A stretch of 39,366 bases of DNA from an uncultured Pantoea sp. (GTDB lineage Bacteria; Pseudomonadota; Gammaproteobacteria; Enterobacterales; Enterobacteriaceae). The position numbers and the translations under genes are program-made. Every line of letters begins with the position of its first letter. Position 1 is the first letter of the stretch. The notes beneath the pieces were generated by a model. That model ran no database searches and had not been told where the DNA came from. It saw only the letters and a list, made by a program, of their open reading frames with translations. Below are positions 20,017 through 28,497 of the stretch, one piece after another. The stretch lies in the NCBI GenBank assembly GCA_913775175.1, contig CAJYKU010000022.1, forward strand, positions 1 through 39,366. Direction: 5' to 3'.

Positions 20017-22103
20017 TATTTGCTACCTATAGTCGCGGTCATACGGATCTGGCGATTATCACTGAGTTCCATGTTAGAGAGCACGACCAGCTGCGGCAGA
20101 TTACGACGCAGGAAGCGAGCCAGCAGCGCGCGCAACGGATGATTGACCAGCAGGACCGGCGGAGCACCACTCATCTCCTGCTGCTGGAGCGCAGCCTGAG
20201 CCTGCACCAGCAGCCGGTCGGCCAGGCCCGGCTCCAGGCCACCGCCGCCCTGCAGCGCCTGCAGCAGCAGACGCTCCAGCGACGCATCAAGACCAATAAC
20301 CTGAACTTCACCGCTGCCCGGGAACCACTGCTGAGTAATCGCCCGGCCCAGCGCAACACGCACCACGCTGGTGAGTTCCTGCGGATCGTTTTGTACTGGC
20401 GCATGCTCAGCCAGCGTTTCAATAATGGTGCGCATATCTCTGATGGATACCCGCTCGGTTAGCAAATTCTGCAACACCTTATGCAGCGTCGTTAGCGTAA
20501 TCACACCGGGTACCAGATCTTCGGTGAGTTTAGGCATCTCCTGCGTCACGCGGTCCAGCAGCTGCTGCGCTTCCTGACGACCAAAGAGTTCGCTGGCATA
20601 CTGACCAATCAGATGATTCAGGTGCGTTGCCACCACCGTACTGGCTTCTACCACGGTGTAGCCCTGAATCTGCGCCTGCTCTTTCAGCGCGCTATCGATC
20701 CAGATCGCCGCCAGACCAAAGGCGGGATCCACTGTGGGCTCGCCAGGCAGAGTGCCTGCCGCTGTACCGGGGTTAATCGCCATCCAGCGACCGGGATAAG
20801 CGTCACCGCTACCTATCTCGACCCCTTTCATCAGAATACGATAACGGGCTGGCGGCAGATCCATATTGTCACGAATGTGTACCACCGGCGGCAGAAAGCC
20901 CACCTCCTGCGCCACTTTTTTACGGATACTGCGGATGCGACCCAGCAGCTCACCATTTTGCGTATGGTCAACCATAGGGATCAGACGATAACCCACCTCC
21001 ATGCCCAGAGAATCTTCCAGCTGCACGTCAGTCCATGAGGCTTCGGCTGTGGCAGGTGTCTCCTGCGTTTTTATCAGGCTTGCAGATTCAGGCTGTTTCT
21101 TAGGCGTAAGCTGCTGACCACGCTGCCACCAGGCCAGCCCCAGCAGTACTGCTGTAAAAAGCAGAAAAACAAAGTTGGGCATCCCTGGCACCAGACCAAG
21201 CAAACCAATCACACCGGCGCTCAGCATCAGCACGCGCGGATTATTGAATAGCTGCCCCACCATCTGTTCACCGACATCCTGATCGGTTGCCACGCGGGTC
21301 ACAATCACACCCGCTGCGGTGGAGATCACCAGCGCCGGGATCTGTGCCACCAGGCCATCACCGATGGTCAGTAGCGTATAGGTTTCACCTGCCTGCCCCA
21401 CGGCCATACCGTGCTGTACCACGCCCACCAGCAGCCCGCCGATCACATTGATGACCATAATCAAAATACCGGCGATGGCGTCACCGCGCACAAATTTACT
21501 GGCACCATCCATTGAGCCGTAGAAGTCCGCCTCTTGTGTGACTTCAGAACGACGGCGTTTCGCTTCATCTTCGCCAATCAGCCCGGCATTGAGATCGGCA
21601 TCAATTGCCATCTGCTTGCCTGGCATTCCATCCAGCACAAAACGCGCGCCCACTTCGGCGATACGACCAGCACCTTTGGTGATCACCATAAAGTTGATGA
21701 TAACGAGAATAATAAATACCACGATGCCGATAGCGAAGTTGCCACCAACCAGAAAATGGCCAAAGGCTTCCACCACGCGGCCTGCGGCATCGGCTCCGGT
21801 GTGCCCCTCCAGCAAAATAATCCGGGTTGACGCGACGTTGAGCGCCAGGCGCAACAGCGTCGAGAAGAGCAGAATGGTTGGAAACGCAGCAAAATCCAGC
21901 GTGCGCTGGGTAAACATCGCTACCAGCAGCACCATAATTGATAGTGCAATATTAAACGTGAAGAGCAGGTCGAGGATAAAAGCTGGTAGTGGCAGCACCA
22001 TCATCGACAGAATCATCATAATCAGCACCGGACCTGCCAGTACCTGCCATTGCGTCTCTTTAATATTGCCCGGTAAACGCAGCTTTTCGGCCAGATTAGC
22101 CAT
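20016..22103 (-). CDS. flhA: Flagellar export gate protein FlhA
   Basis: Large inner-membrane component of the flagellar type III export gate; it uses the proton motive force and docks substrates through its cytoplasmic domain. From ATG 22103 it has 695 residues: about eight membrane helices in the first 320, the FHIPEP-family signature around RIAEVGARFVLDGMPGKQMAIDADL, and a four-part cytoplasmic domain to the end. I take MANLAEKL as the start because it matches other FlhA proteins and has AGGAGA about 11 bases upstream. The frame also has a TTG further up, inside flhB. It overlaps the end of flhB by eight bases. Confidence 0.96.
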   Translation of the reverse strand: MANLAEKLRLPGNIKETQWQVLAGPVLIMMILSMMVLPLPAFILDLLFTFNIALSIMVLLVAMFTQRTLDFAAFPTILLFSTLLRLALNVASTRIILLEGHTGADAAGRVVEAFGHFLVGGNFAIGIVVFIILVIINFMVITKGAGRIAEVGARFVLDGMPGKQMAIDADLNAGLIGEDEAKRRRSEVTQEADFYGSMDGASKFVRGDAIAGILIMVINVIGGLLVGVVQHGMAVGQAGETYTLLTIGDGLVAQIPALVISTAAGVIVTRVATDQDVGEQMVGQLFNNPRVLMLSAGVIGLLGLVPGMPNFVFLLFTAVLLGLAWWQRGQQLTPKKQPESASLIKTQETPATAEASWTDVQLEDSLGMEVGYRLIPMVDHTQNGELLGRIRSIRKKVAQEVGFLPPVVHIRDNMDLPPARYRILMKGVEIGSGDAYPGRWMAINPGTAAGTLPGEPTVDPAFGLAAIWIDSALKEQAQIQGYTVVEASTVVATHLNHLIGQYASELFGRQEAQQLLDRVTQEMPKLTEDLVPGVITLTTLHKVLQNLLTERVSIRDMRTIIETLAEHAPVQNDPQELTSVVRVALGRAITQQWFPGSGEVQVIGLDASLERLLLQALQGGGGLEPGLADRLLVQAQAALQQQEMSGAPPVLLVNHPLRALLARFLRRNLPQLVVLSNMELSDNRQIRMTATIGSK

Positions 22104-23250
22104 CGTCTCTGTTCTCTCCTGCAAAGTCCATCTCTGCCGGAACCGGCAGATGCTTAGGTTTGGTTGGGATCAGGCCACCTTCACGTTTCCAGCGACGTAG
22201 CTGCCAGACCCAGGCCAGTACTTCCGCCACGGCGGCATATAGCGCACCAGGGATCAACTGACCAATTTCACTGTGGCGATAGAGCGCACGCGCCAGTGGC
22301 GGCGCCTCCAGAATCGGTACGCGATGCTCGCCGGCAATTTCCCGAATACGCAATGCAATATCCCCGGCACCTTTGGCGATAACTTTGGGCGCACTCATCT
22401 TCCCTTCCTGATATTGCAATGCGACAGAATAGTGGGTTGGGTTGGTTACAATCACATCCGCTTTGGGAACATCTGACATCATGCGCCGTCGCGCTGCCGC
22501 GCGCATTGCCTGCCGGATCCGTCCTTTAACATGCGGATCACCCTCATTCTGTTTATGTTCATCGCGGATCTCCTGACGTGTCATGCGCAGCTTTTTGAAG
22601 TGGCTGTAGAGCTGCCAGAAGACATCAAACCCCACCATCGGAAACAGGCCGAGCATTATCAGCCCGCAACTGGCCGCAACCATACTCAGCCCATGCTGCA
22701 ATGCATTAACCGGAGACTCGCTGATGAGCCGCAGCATCTCCTGCCAGTGACTCCAGAGATACCAGCCCGCCACTATGCCAACCAGTACAGCTTTGAGTAT
22801 CGCCTTAACCAGCTCCGCCACTGTCTGCCCGGAAAACATGCGTTTAATACCTGGCAGCGGATTGAGCTTTTTAAAATCGAGCTTGATCGACTTTCCGCTG
22901 ATATTGATGCCACCCAGAATCATGGGCGCTACCATTGCAATAATCACCAGCCCACCCATAAGCGGCAGCAGTGCGGCTACCGCCTGCATAACCAGGCTGC
23001 CAATATGCGCGATAATAATTTTGTCATCGCTGACCATGCCGTGATCAAAGCGAAATCCGCTTGCCACCATGCGAGCCAGTGTGGTTGCCATATGTGCACC
23101 ACCCAGCCACAAAATCAGCAGACCAGTCAGTAACATCAGTACCGATGTCAGTTCTCGCGAACGCGGGATTTGCCCCTCCTCCCGCGCTTTTTCAAGTCGG
23201 TGGGGGGTGGGCGATTCTGTTTTATCCTCACTACTGCTCTCTTCAGACAC
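22096..23250 (-). CDS. flhB: Flagellar export switch protein FlhB
   Basis: Inner-membrane export component whose self-cleavage switches the flagellar apparatus from rod/hook to filament substrates. I choose GTG at 23250 (VSEESSSEDKTESPTPHRLEKAREEGQ) over the longer open frame: CGAGG lies seven bases upstream and the length of 384 matches E. coli. Four membrane helices span about 30-215. The autocleavage motif NPTH begins at N270. It is the first gene of flhB-flhA-flhE. In E. coli the chemotaxis operon lies upstream of flhB; here that position is taken by an intergenic region and the T6SS-like module. Confidence 0.95.
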   Translation of the reverse strand: MSEESSSEDKTESPTPHRLEKAREEGQIPRSRELTSVLMLLTGLLILWLGGAHMATTLARMVASGFRFDHGMVSDDKIIIAHIGSLVMQAVAALLPLMGGLVIIAMVAPMILGGINISGKSIKLDFKKLNPLPGIKRMFSGQTVAELVKAILKAVLVGIVAGWYLWSHWQEMLRLISESPVNALQHGLSMVAASCGLIMLGLFPMVGFDVFWQLYSHFKKLRMTRQEIRDEHKQNEGDPHVKGRIRQAMRAAARRRMMSDVPKADVIVTNPTHYSVALQYQEGKMSAPKVIAKGAGDIALRIREIAGEHRVPILEAPPLARALYRHSEIGQLIPGALYAAVAEVLAWVWQLRRWKREGGLIPTKPKHLPVPAEMDFAGENRDDG

Positions 23251-23844
23251 AGCAAACCTCGGCAGGCAGGAATTCTGAGCATAGAATGCCAAAATCAGCT
23301 GCGACTAAAGCGCGGATTAGACGGAGAAACAAGAGGTTTATTACGGCATAAGCTTCTTAAGGCGAGATATTACGCCAGATTTTTCGGTCAATATGTACGA
23401 CAGGTAACGCTCTTCTGGCATATCAATAGCTGTTTCACACCAGCCTGCCGGAAAATCTTAAAAACCTGTCTCAATGCTGTACACAGTTGCCGTACAGAAA
23501 TAACTTAATAATTAGCAATATTAACTATTTTCGTTAAGAAATGACTGCCGCGAGAGGCCTTTACGCCACTGGTGACACAAAGAGTCAGATAAAAAATAAA
23601 TGTTACTTAACTGTTATCCGCATCCCTCCCCAGTCAGGTGGAACAGCTGCTGATGTTATGTTCGCTAACACGCGGTTTCCTGTATTGCAATAGTTTGAAT
23701 TCCCAAAAGTCTTAGGTAGACTGACGCAGTGGCTTTCCTGAAGAAATCTGGCTTCTTTTTCGTGGTTTTTTCGCGACATACTGTAGTTATACAGTTCAGG
23801 TATACCCGCTTTTACTCTGCAGTTAATCTGATGGAATTATAGGG
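23251..23844. other. 594-base intergenic region between divergent flhB and the T6SS-like operon
   Basis: AT-richer than both flanks, with no convincing coding frame. It must hold the leftward flhB promoter and the rightward promoter of the module. Two inverted repeats share the half-site CTGTA/TACAG: CTGTAC-N9-GTACAG at 23477-23497 and ACTGTA-GTTA-TACAGT at 23780-23795. I could not find a convincing FlhDC box. Confidence 0.55.
23780..23795. promoter_or_regulatory. Inverted repeat, possible operator of the T6SS-like operon
   Basis: Perfect ACTGTA-GTTA-TACAGT, 50 bases before the first start codon. It overlaps a possible -10 hexamer TATACA (23788-23793), so a bound protein could block transcription. 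Arm spacing (CTGT-N6-ACAG) is two bases too short for LexA. Confidence 0.45.
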
Positions 23845-24339
23845 ATGACAGTGAAAACAGGTCTTGTGCTTACGCTACTGGCGACATTAATGCTGGCCGG
23901 ATGTAAAACAGCGCCACCGGCACTCACCGATGATACGCTGGTGACCAGCACAGTTAATGGCGTTACGCTGACGCATCGTCATGCGGTAGCTGTCCCGACA
24001 GAATTCACTGCCATCAATACCTCATACCGTGCGCTTTATGCGGCTTCAGTTATGACCACGCCAGATTACGGTGGCAGCGTTGTGCGCTATCTCGATAATG
24101 CACAACGTTTTGAAGTTCTGGGCCGGGTTGAGCATAACTGGCTGGCAATTGCTGACGCTCCAGAGGGAGAGCTGATCGGTTATGTTCCGTATAAAGCGGG
24201 TGTGGAGAGCAGCCGCTATAATGCCACACTGCGCAGCGATCGACCGCGTCCGCGCCGCAACAAGCAGGTTTGTGTAGCAACCGGTGGTGACAGCAAGGCG
24301 TGCCGGAGTAATGATACGGCAACCTGGATCCTGGATTGA
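23845..24339 (+). CDS. Lipoprotein with an SH3-like domain, first gene of the T6SS-like operon
   Basis: Encodes 164 residues with a lipoprotein signal peptide ending in the lipobox LAGC, so the mature protein starts at C20 and should be anchored in a membrane facing the periplasm. Residues about 75-120 (VVRYLDNAQRFEVLGRVEHNWLAIADAPEGELIGYVPY) resemble a bacterial SH3 domain, which in other proteins binds peptidoglycan. The tail is basic (RPRPRRNKQ) and has two further cysteines. It stands where a TssJ lipoprotein would be expected to serve a TssL-TssM complex. I see no similarity to TssJ, so it may be a substitute anchor. The gap to tssL is 85 bases. Confidence 0.8.
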   Translation: MTVKTGLVLTLLATLMLAGCKTAPPALTDDTLVTSTVNGVTLTHRHAVAVPTEFTAINTSYRALYAASVMTTPDYGGSVVRYLDNAQRFEVLGRVEHNWLAIADAPEGELIGYVPYKAGVESSRYNATLRSDRPRPRRNKQVCVATGGDSKACRSNDTATWILD

Positions 24340-24424
24340 ATCAGCAATCAGGCTGGTGCCAGCCGCAGCGGCCTGGAGTGCGGTGGATGCATAGCGCCGT
24401 TATTGCCGGAAAAAACGAGAGTTT

Positions 24425-25639
24425 ATGATGCAGGACACCCTTGCCCGCAACGGAACAGATGCGGGCAACGATAACCTTTTGCTGAATGCCGCCGCGCCGG
24501 TGCTGAATGCTGTTGTACACATCCGGCAGGCTGCCACACATGACGATCCCGCCGGGCTGCGCCAGTTACTGATTAGTGAGATACAGGCGTTTGAGCGGCG
24601 CTGTAAGCAGGCTGGACTGCCGTTTGAGATGATTATCGGTGCCCGCTACTGTCTCTGTAGCGTACTGGATGAAGCCGCTGCGCAGACGCCCTGGGGAACT
24701 CGTGGTGTCTGGTCCGGCAACGGTATGCTGGTCAGTTTTCATAATGAGAGCTGGGGTGGTGAAAAATTCTTTCAACTGTTGTCACGCGTATCGCAAAGTC
24801 CGCACCAGCATCTCTGGTTGCTGGAAGTCATTCACTACTGCCTGTTGCTGGGATATGAGGGGCGCTATCGTGGCAGCGAGGCGGGCCGGGCACAGTGCGA
24901 GGCGATCCGTCAGCGTCTGGCAACGTTAATTCGTGAGACGCGTGCCTCTGACAACAGTAATAATGCGCCTCTGGTAGCTGTTCATCCGCTGGTCAGCACG
25001 CTGACGCGCCCGCTGGTGCCCTTCTGGGCCTGCGCTATGCTGGCAGCCCTTATCGCCTGTCTGGTCTATAGCACACTTAACTGGCGGCTTGGCAGCGCAG
25101 CAGAGCCGCTGCTGCGTGCTATCTATCAAACGCCTCTGCCACAGATTATGCAGGGCCGCCGTCCCGCGTCACCCCAGGCGTTACTCGATTTACAGCAGCG
25201 CCTGAATGATGTGATCGCAGCCGGGCAGCTGGAAGTCAGCGACGGTGCGTTTGGCAGTAAAGTCATTATTCCGGCAGATAAACTCTTTACGCTCAGGGGC
25301 ACCGTGGTGACGCCAGTGGGGCGTGCACTGCTGGCGCATATCGCCAGTGCGATAAAAAACGTCAAAGGCACCATTCTGATTTCTGTCTACACCGACAACG
25401 GTGCGGTAGATGGGCGTTTCGCTTCAAGCTATGAGTTTTCACTGGCGCGTGCGCATGCCGTGATGCAACTGTTGGGCGCACAGCTGGCGCAGGGACAGAG
25501 TATAAAAGCTGAAGGACGAGGCGACAGTACTCCTCTGCTGCCTAACGACAGCAACGAAAACCAGGCCCGCAATCGCCGGGTTGAAATCACGCTGTTTGCC
25601 ACACCGGAAACAGCAGCTAACGCCGGGAACTCTCGCTGA
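24425..25639 (+). CDS. tssL: T6SS membrane-complex protein TssL (DotU) with OmpA-like domain
   Basis: Inner-membrane component that pairs with TssM in type VI secretion. The cytoplasmic DotU domain (about 40-180) carries the hallmark ARYCLCSVLDEAAAQTPWG, FHNESWGGEKFFQLL and LGYEGRYRG. A single membrane helix lies at about 198-217. The periplasmic part ends in an OmpA-type peptidoglycan-binding domain (about 290-395, with NQARNRRVEI), as in extended TssL proteins. At 404 residues it seems complete. The start is ATG 24425 or 24428. The stop overlaps the tssM start by one base (TGATG). Confidence 0.93.
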   Translation: MMQDTLARNGTDAGNDNLLLNAAAPVLNAVVHIRQAATHDDPAGLRQLLISEIQAFERRCKQAGLPFEMIIGARYCLCSVLDEAAAQTPWGTRGVWSGNGMLVSFHNESWGGEKFFQLLSRVSQSPHQHLWLLEVIHYCLLLGYEGRYRGSEAGRAQCEAIRQRLATLIRETRASDNSNNAPLVAVHPLVSTLTRPLVPFWACAMLAALIACLVYSTLNWRLGSAAEPLLRAIYQTPLPQIMQGRRPASPQALLDLQQRLNDVIAAGQLEVSDGAFGSKVIIPADKLFTLRGTVVTPVGRALLAHIASAIKNVKGTILISVYTDNGAVDGRFASSYEFSLARAHAVMQLLGAQLAQGQSIKAEGRGDSTPLLPNDSNENQARNRRVEITLFATPETAANAGNSR

Positions 25640-27753
25640 TGCGCACATCATACCAACATCTGCTTACCCATCGGCTGCTCTGGAGTCTGATTGGTGTCAC
25701 CGCACTCAGCTGCCTGGTCTGGATGCTTGGACCTCTGTGGGTATGGGGTGAAAGCCGCCCCTTTGAACCTCTGTTAGCGCGTCAGCTTGCGACAGGCGCG
25801 CTCTACTTTTGCTGGCTGCTGTTTCAGTTTATTCCGGCTCTCTGGCGCGGCTGGTTCAACAGCAAGATGCTGCAGCGTCTGCAAACCCTGAGTCATGACG
25901 ATCACTCCGACCGTCAGGCTACGGATATATTGCTGACGCAGCGTTTTAGTGAGGCGGTGATGCGCCTGAAACGCACGCAGTTTGGCCGTGATCATCAGAA
26001 AAGCTGGCTGACGCGGTTTCAGAGCCACTATCTCTATCAGCTGCCCTGGTATCTTATTATCGGCGCACCCGGAGCAGGTAAAACCACCGCCCTGCTCAAT
26101 GCCGGACTCAGCTTTCCGCTAAGTGATACTCACGGTAACAGTGCAATACGGGGTATTGGTGGCACCCGGCACTGTGACTGGTGGTTTACCGATCGGGCCG
26201 TGTTGATTGATACTGCCGGACGTTATGCGCTACAGGAGAGCCAGCAGGCGCGCGACAGCGCAGAGTGGCAGAGCTTTATCCGGTTACTGAAACGCTATCG
26301 TACGCGGCAACCGATCAACGGCGTGATCCTGACGGTAAGTGTTGCCGACCTGCTGACTGATAGCGCTGAAGCACGCCATGCCCAGGCCACTGCGCTGCGC
26401 AATCGCATGGCCGAGTTGCATCAGCAGAGCGGTATCCAGTTTCCGGTCTATATCATGGTGACTAAAACCGATCTGCTGAAAGGATTTCTCAGTTTTCACG
26501 CCGCTCTTAGCAAACCGCAGCGCGACGCTATCTGGGGCTTTACCTTTCCCCGTGAGCCGGGTAAATCACATCGGGAAACCTGGCAGTCCGGTTTCACCAC
26601 CCGGTTTCAGCGCCTTGAGCAGCAGCTCAGGCTGCAACTGCCAGAGCGCATGGCCGCCGAGCGCGATTTGACCCAGCGCGCCGATAGCTTTCTGTTTCCG
26701 CAGGAATTCAGCTCGCTGCGTCCACTACTCCACGCGTATCTCGATACTATTTTTTCCCGCCATGGGGAGAGCGTTGCCTGGTCTGCTCGTGGACTTTTCT
26801 TTACCAGCGGCACGCAGGAAGGTTTGCCTTTTGATCGGATTATGGGCGCACTTAATCGCAAATTGCAGCTGCCGCAGAGTGGCGAAAATACGCTGGCAAC
26901 GTGGGATAGCGTCACTCGCAGTAATCCAATCCCGGGTAATAAAGGCCAGAGCTATTTTATTCGCGATTTACTGAGTGAACTGATTTTTCGTGAAAGCGGT
27001 CTGGCGGGCAGTAATCGCCGCTGGGAGTCCCGCAACCGTCTGCTGCACTGGACAGGCTATGGTGCGCTGACCGGTGCGCTGGTGCTGTTATGCGGCCTGT
27101 GGCTGACCAGCTATGTACAGAACCAGCGCTACCTCAATCAGGTGGCGGCGCGTATTACGCCGCTGATGCAGCAGAACCAGCAGGTGGTTTCTCAGCCCGT
27201 AGAGAATATTTTTGATCTGCTACCCTTTTTAAATAATCTGGTAAAGCTGCCGCTGTCAGACCACTTTTCGCTCGACGATCCTCCGCTTACCATGCGGGCC
27301 GGGCTGTATCGCGGTATGCAGGTCAGCGATGCCGCGTGGGTGTTGTATCAGAATGCGCTTAAGTCGCTGCTACTGCCGCGGGTAGCACAGCAGATAACAC
27401 ATCTGCTGCGTGATGATCCCGGAACCGATAGCCACTACAGCCGGAACGCCCTGCGTGCCTATCAAATGCTCTATCAGCCACGCAACTATGATGGTGAGTT
27501 TCTGCGCAGCTGGCTGATTGAGAATCTGCAGCGCTCACTGCCTGCTGATGTCAGTGTACGGGATTTGCAGCAGCTGGACTGGCATCTCAGTCAGCTACTC
27601 GATCAGCAGATACAGTCATCCCCTTATGCGCGTGATAATGCGCTGATGATGCGTAAGCTGGCGCAGAATCTTAACAATGCAGGCGAACACAAGGCGACGC
27701 TGGCGATGAGTCCGGCGCGCGCCGCTGAGCATATAACCCGTTATAGCGAATAA
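25639..27753 (+). CDS. tssM: Short T6SS membrane-complex protein TssM (IcmF)
   Basis: Inner-membrane ATP/GTP-binding protein that pairs with TssL. Two N-terminal helices (about 13-33 and 50-70) precede a cytoplasmic NTPase domain with Walker A GAPGAGKTT (142-150), DTAG (191-194) and a TKTD motif. A third helix lies at about 472-490. The protein then ends after about 210 periplasmic residues, at 704 in total, whereas typical TssM has about 1,100-1,200. The missing part includes the C-terminal region that contacts TssJ in studied systems. No downstream frame continues the protein: tagF starts 14 bases later. So this is a clean shortening, not a recent frameshift. The NTPase motifs are intact, which suggests continued use. 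Confidence 0.92.
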   Translation: MRTSYQHLLTHRLLWSLIGVTALSCLVWMLGPLWVWGESRPFEPLLARQLATGALYFCWLLFQFIPALWRGWFNSKMLQRLQTLSHDDHSDRQATDILLTQRFSEAVMRLKRTQFGRDHQKSWLTRFQSHYLYQLPWYLIIGAPGAGKTTALLNAGLSFPLSDTHGNSAIRGIGGTRHCDWWFTDRAVLIDTAGRYALQESQQARDSAEWQSFIRLLKRYRTRQPINGVILTVSVADLLTDSAEARHAQATALRNRMAELHQQSGIQFPVYIMVTKTDLLKGFLSFHAALSKPQRDAIWGFTFPREPGKSHRETWQSGFTTRFQRLEQQLRLQLPERMAAERDLTQRADSFLFPQEFSSLRPLLHAYLDTIFSRHGESVAWSARGLFFTSGTQEGLPFDRIMGALNRKLQLPQSGENTLATWDSVTRSNPIPGNKGQSYFIRDLLSELIFRESGLAGSNRRWESRNRLLHWTGYGALTGALVLLCGLWLTSYVQNQRYLNQVAARITPLMQQNQQVVSQPVENIFDLLPFLNNLVKLPLSDHFSLDDPPLTMRAGLYRGMQVSDAAWVLYQNALKSLLLPRVAQQITHLLRDDPGTDSHYSRNALRAYQMLYQPRNYDGEFLRSWLIENLQRSLPADVSVRDLQQLDWHLSQLLDQQIQSSPYARDNALMMRKLAQNLNNAGEHKATLAMSPARAAEHITRYSE

Positions 27754-27766
27754 TGGCGAGGTAACG

Positions 27767-28465
27767 ATGGCGAAACAGCATGCGCCCGGCTGGTGTGGCA
27801 AACTTCCTGCTACCGGTGACTTTCTGCGCCAGCGTTTAAGCGAAGCGACTGTTGCCCCGTGGAACAACTGGTTTCAGCAGGGTCTGATCCACTGGCATCA
27901 GCAGGCGAATGCCACTACTCCGCTGTTTTTACGCGCCCCGGTATGGAATTTTGTCCTGCCGCTTTCGCCACTGCGTCAGCAGGTGCAGATCGGCTGTCTG
28001 TTGCCCTCCTGCGATCGGGTAGGTCGCGCCTGGCCTTTACTGGCGCTGCGTTCATTTACGCCAGCTGAATGGCATCCGGCACAGCTGACTATCTCTGGTG
28101 ACTGGTTTCACGAACTGGGCGCCCTGCTCTGGTCAGCGGTACGTGACAGTTACAGGCCGGATCGCCTTGAGGCCGGATTGCAGCAGCTCCCTCCTCTGCT
28201 GGTGCCGGATAATCAGCCCAGCGATATTATGGATGTGATTGGCTATGCGGATCTGCCCTGCACCCTGAGCTGGCGTGAAGTGGCTGAACGCTTTACCCCT
28301 CAGCAACCTGTCAGCTACTGGTGGAGTAATCGCAGTGATGGATTTGCTCACGCCACGCATAAGCATAGTGGTCCACTGACCGCAGAGCTTTTTTCACTAT
28401 TATTTAATCCGGCGGCCGGTGCGCAGCCAGGACTTAATGGCCTCTATCCGCCGATGTTTGATTAA
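27767..28465 (+). CDS. tagF: T6SS accessory protein TagF
   Basis: TagF (ImpM/DUF2094) proteins act in the threonine-phosphorylation control of T6SS; in Pseudomonas TagF represses the system together with Fha. The 232 residues start with the family signature GWCGKLPATGDFLRQRL and include GRAWPLLALRSF and a late SYWWSNRSDGF. Length is typical of stand-alone TagF. The start ATG 27767 has GAGG upstream. It follows tssM by 14 bases and precedes the FHA gene by 32 bases. That pairing fits the known TagF-Fha partnership. Confidence 0.9.
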   Translation: MAKQHAPGWCGKLPATGDFLRQRLSEATVAPWNNWFQQGLIHWHQQANATTPLFLRAPVWNFVLPLSPLRQQVQIGCLLPSCDRVGRAWPLLALRSFTPAEWHPAQLTISGDWFHELGALLWSAVRDSYRPDRLEAGLQQLPPLLVPDNQPSDIMDVIGYADLPCTLSWREVAERFTPQQPVSYWWSNRSDGFAHATHKHSGPLTAELFSLLFNPAAGAQPGLNGLYPPMFD

Positions 28466-28497
28466 ACCAGTGGTTTGCCATGTTAACGGGATGATTC

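Noticed and set aside
22104-22124. TTG start seven codons upstream for flhA
   Set aside because: The ATG at 22103 matches the conserved FlhA N terminus, and the upstream stretch is its ribosome site region.
21538-22200. 220-codon open frame on the plus strand opposite flhA/flhB
   Set aside because: Rich in Ser, Arg and Thr with no motif. It is the antisense shadow of flhA and the end of flhB, which are certain genes.
23251-23450. FlhDC binding boxes before flhB
   Set aside because: I found no pair of sites close enough to the consensus to report, though some control of this kind is likely.
23780-23795. LexA-like box upstream of the T6SS-like operon
   Set aside because: The arms CTGT and ACAG are six bases apart, not the eight that LexA needs.
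27740-27790. Frameshift explaining the short TssM
   Set aside because: The bases after the stop belong to a well-formed tagF with its own ribosome site. No other frame shows TssM C-terminal sequence.
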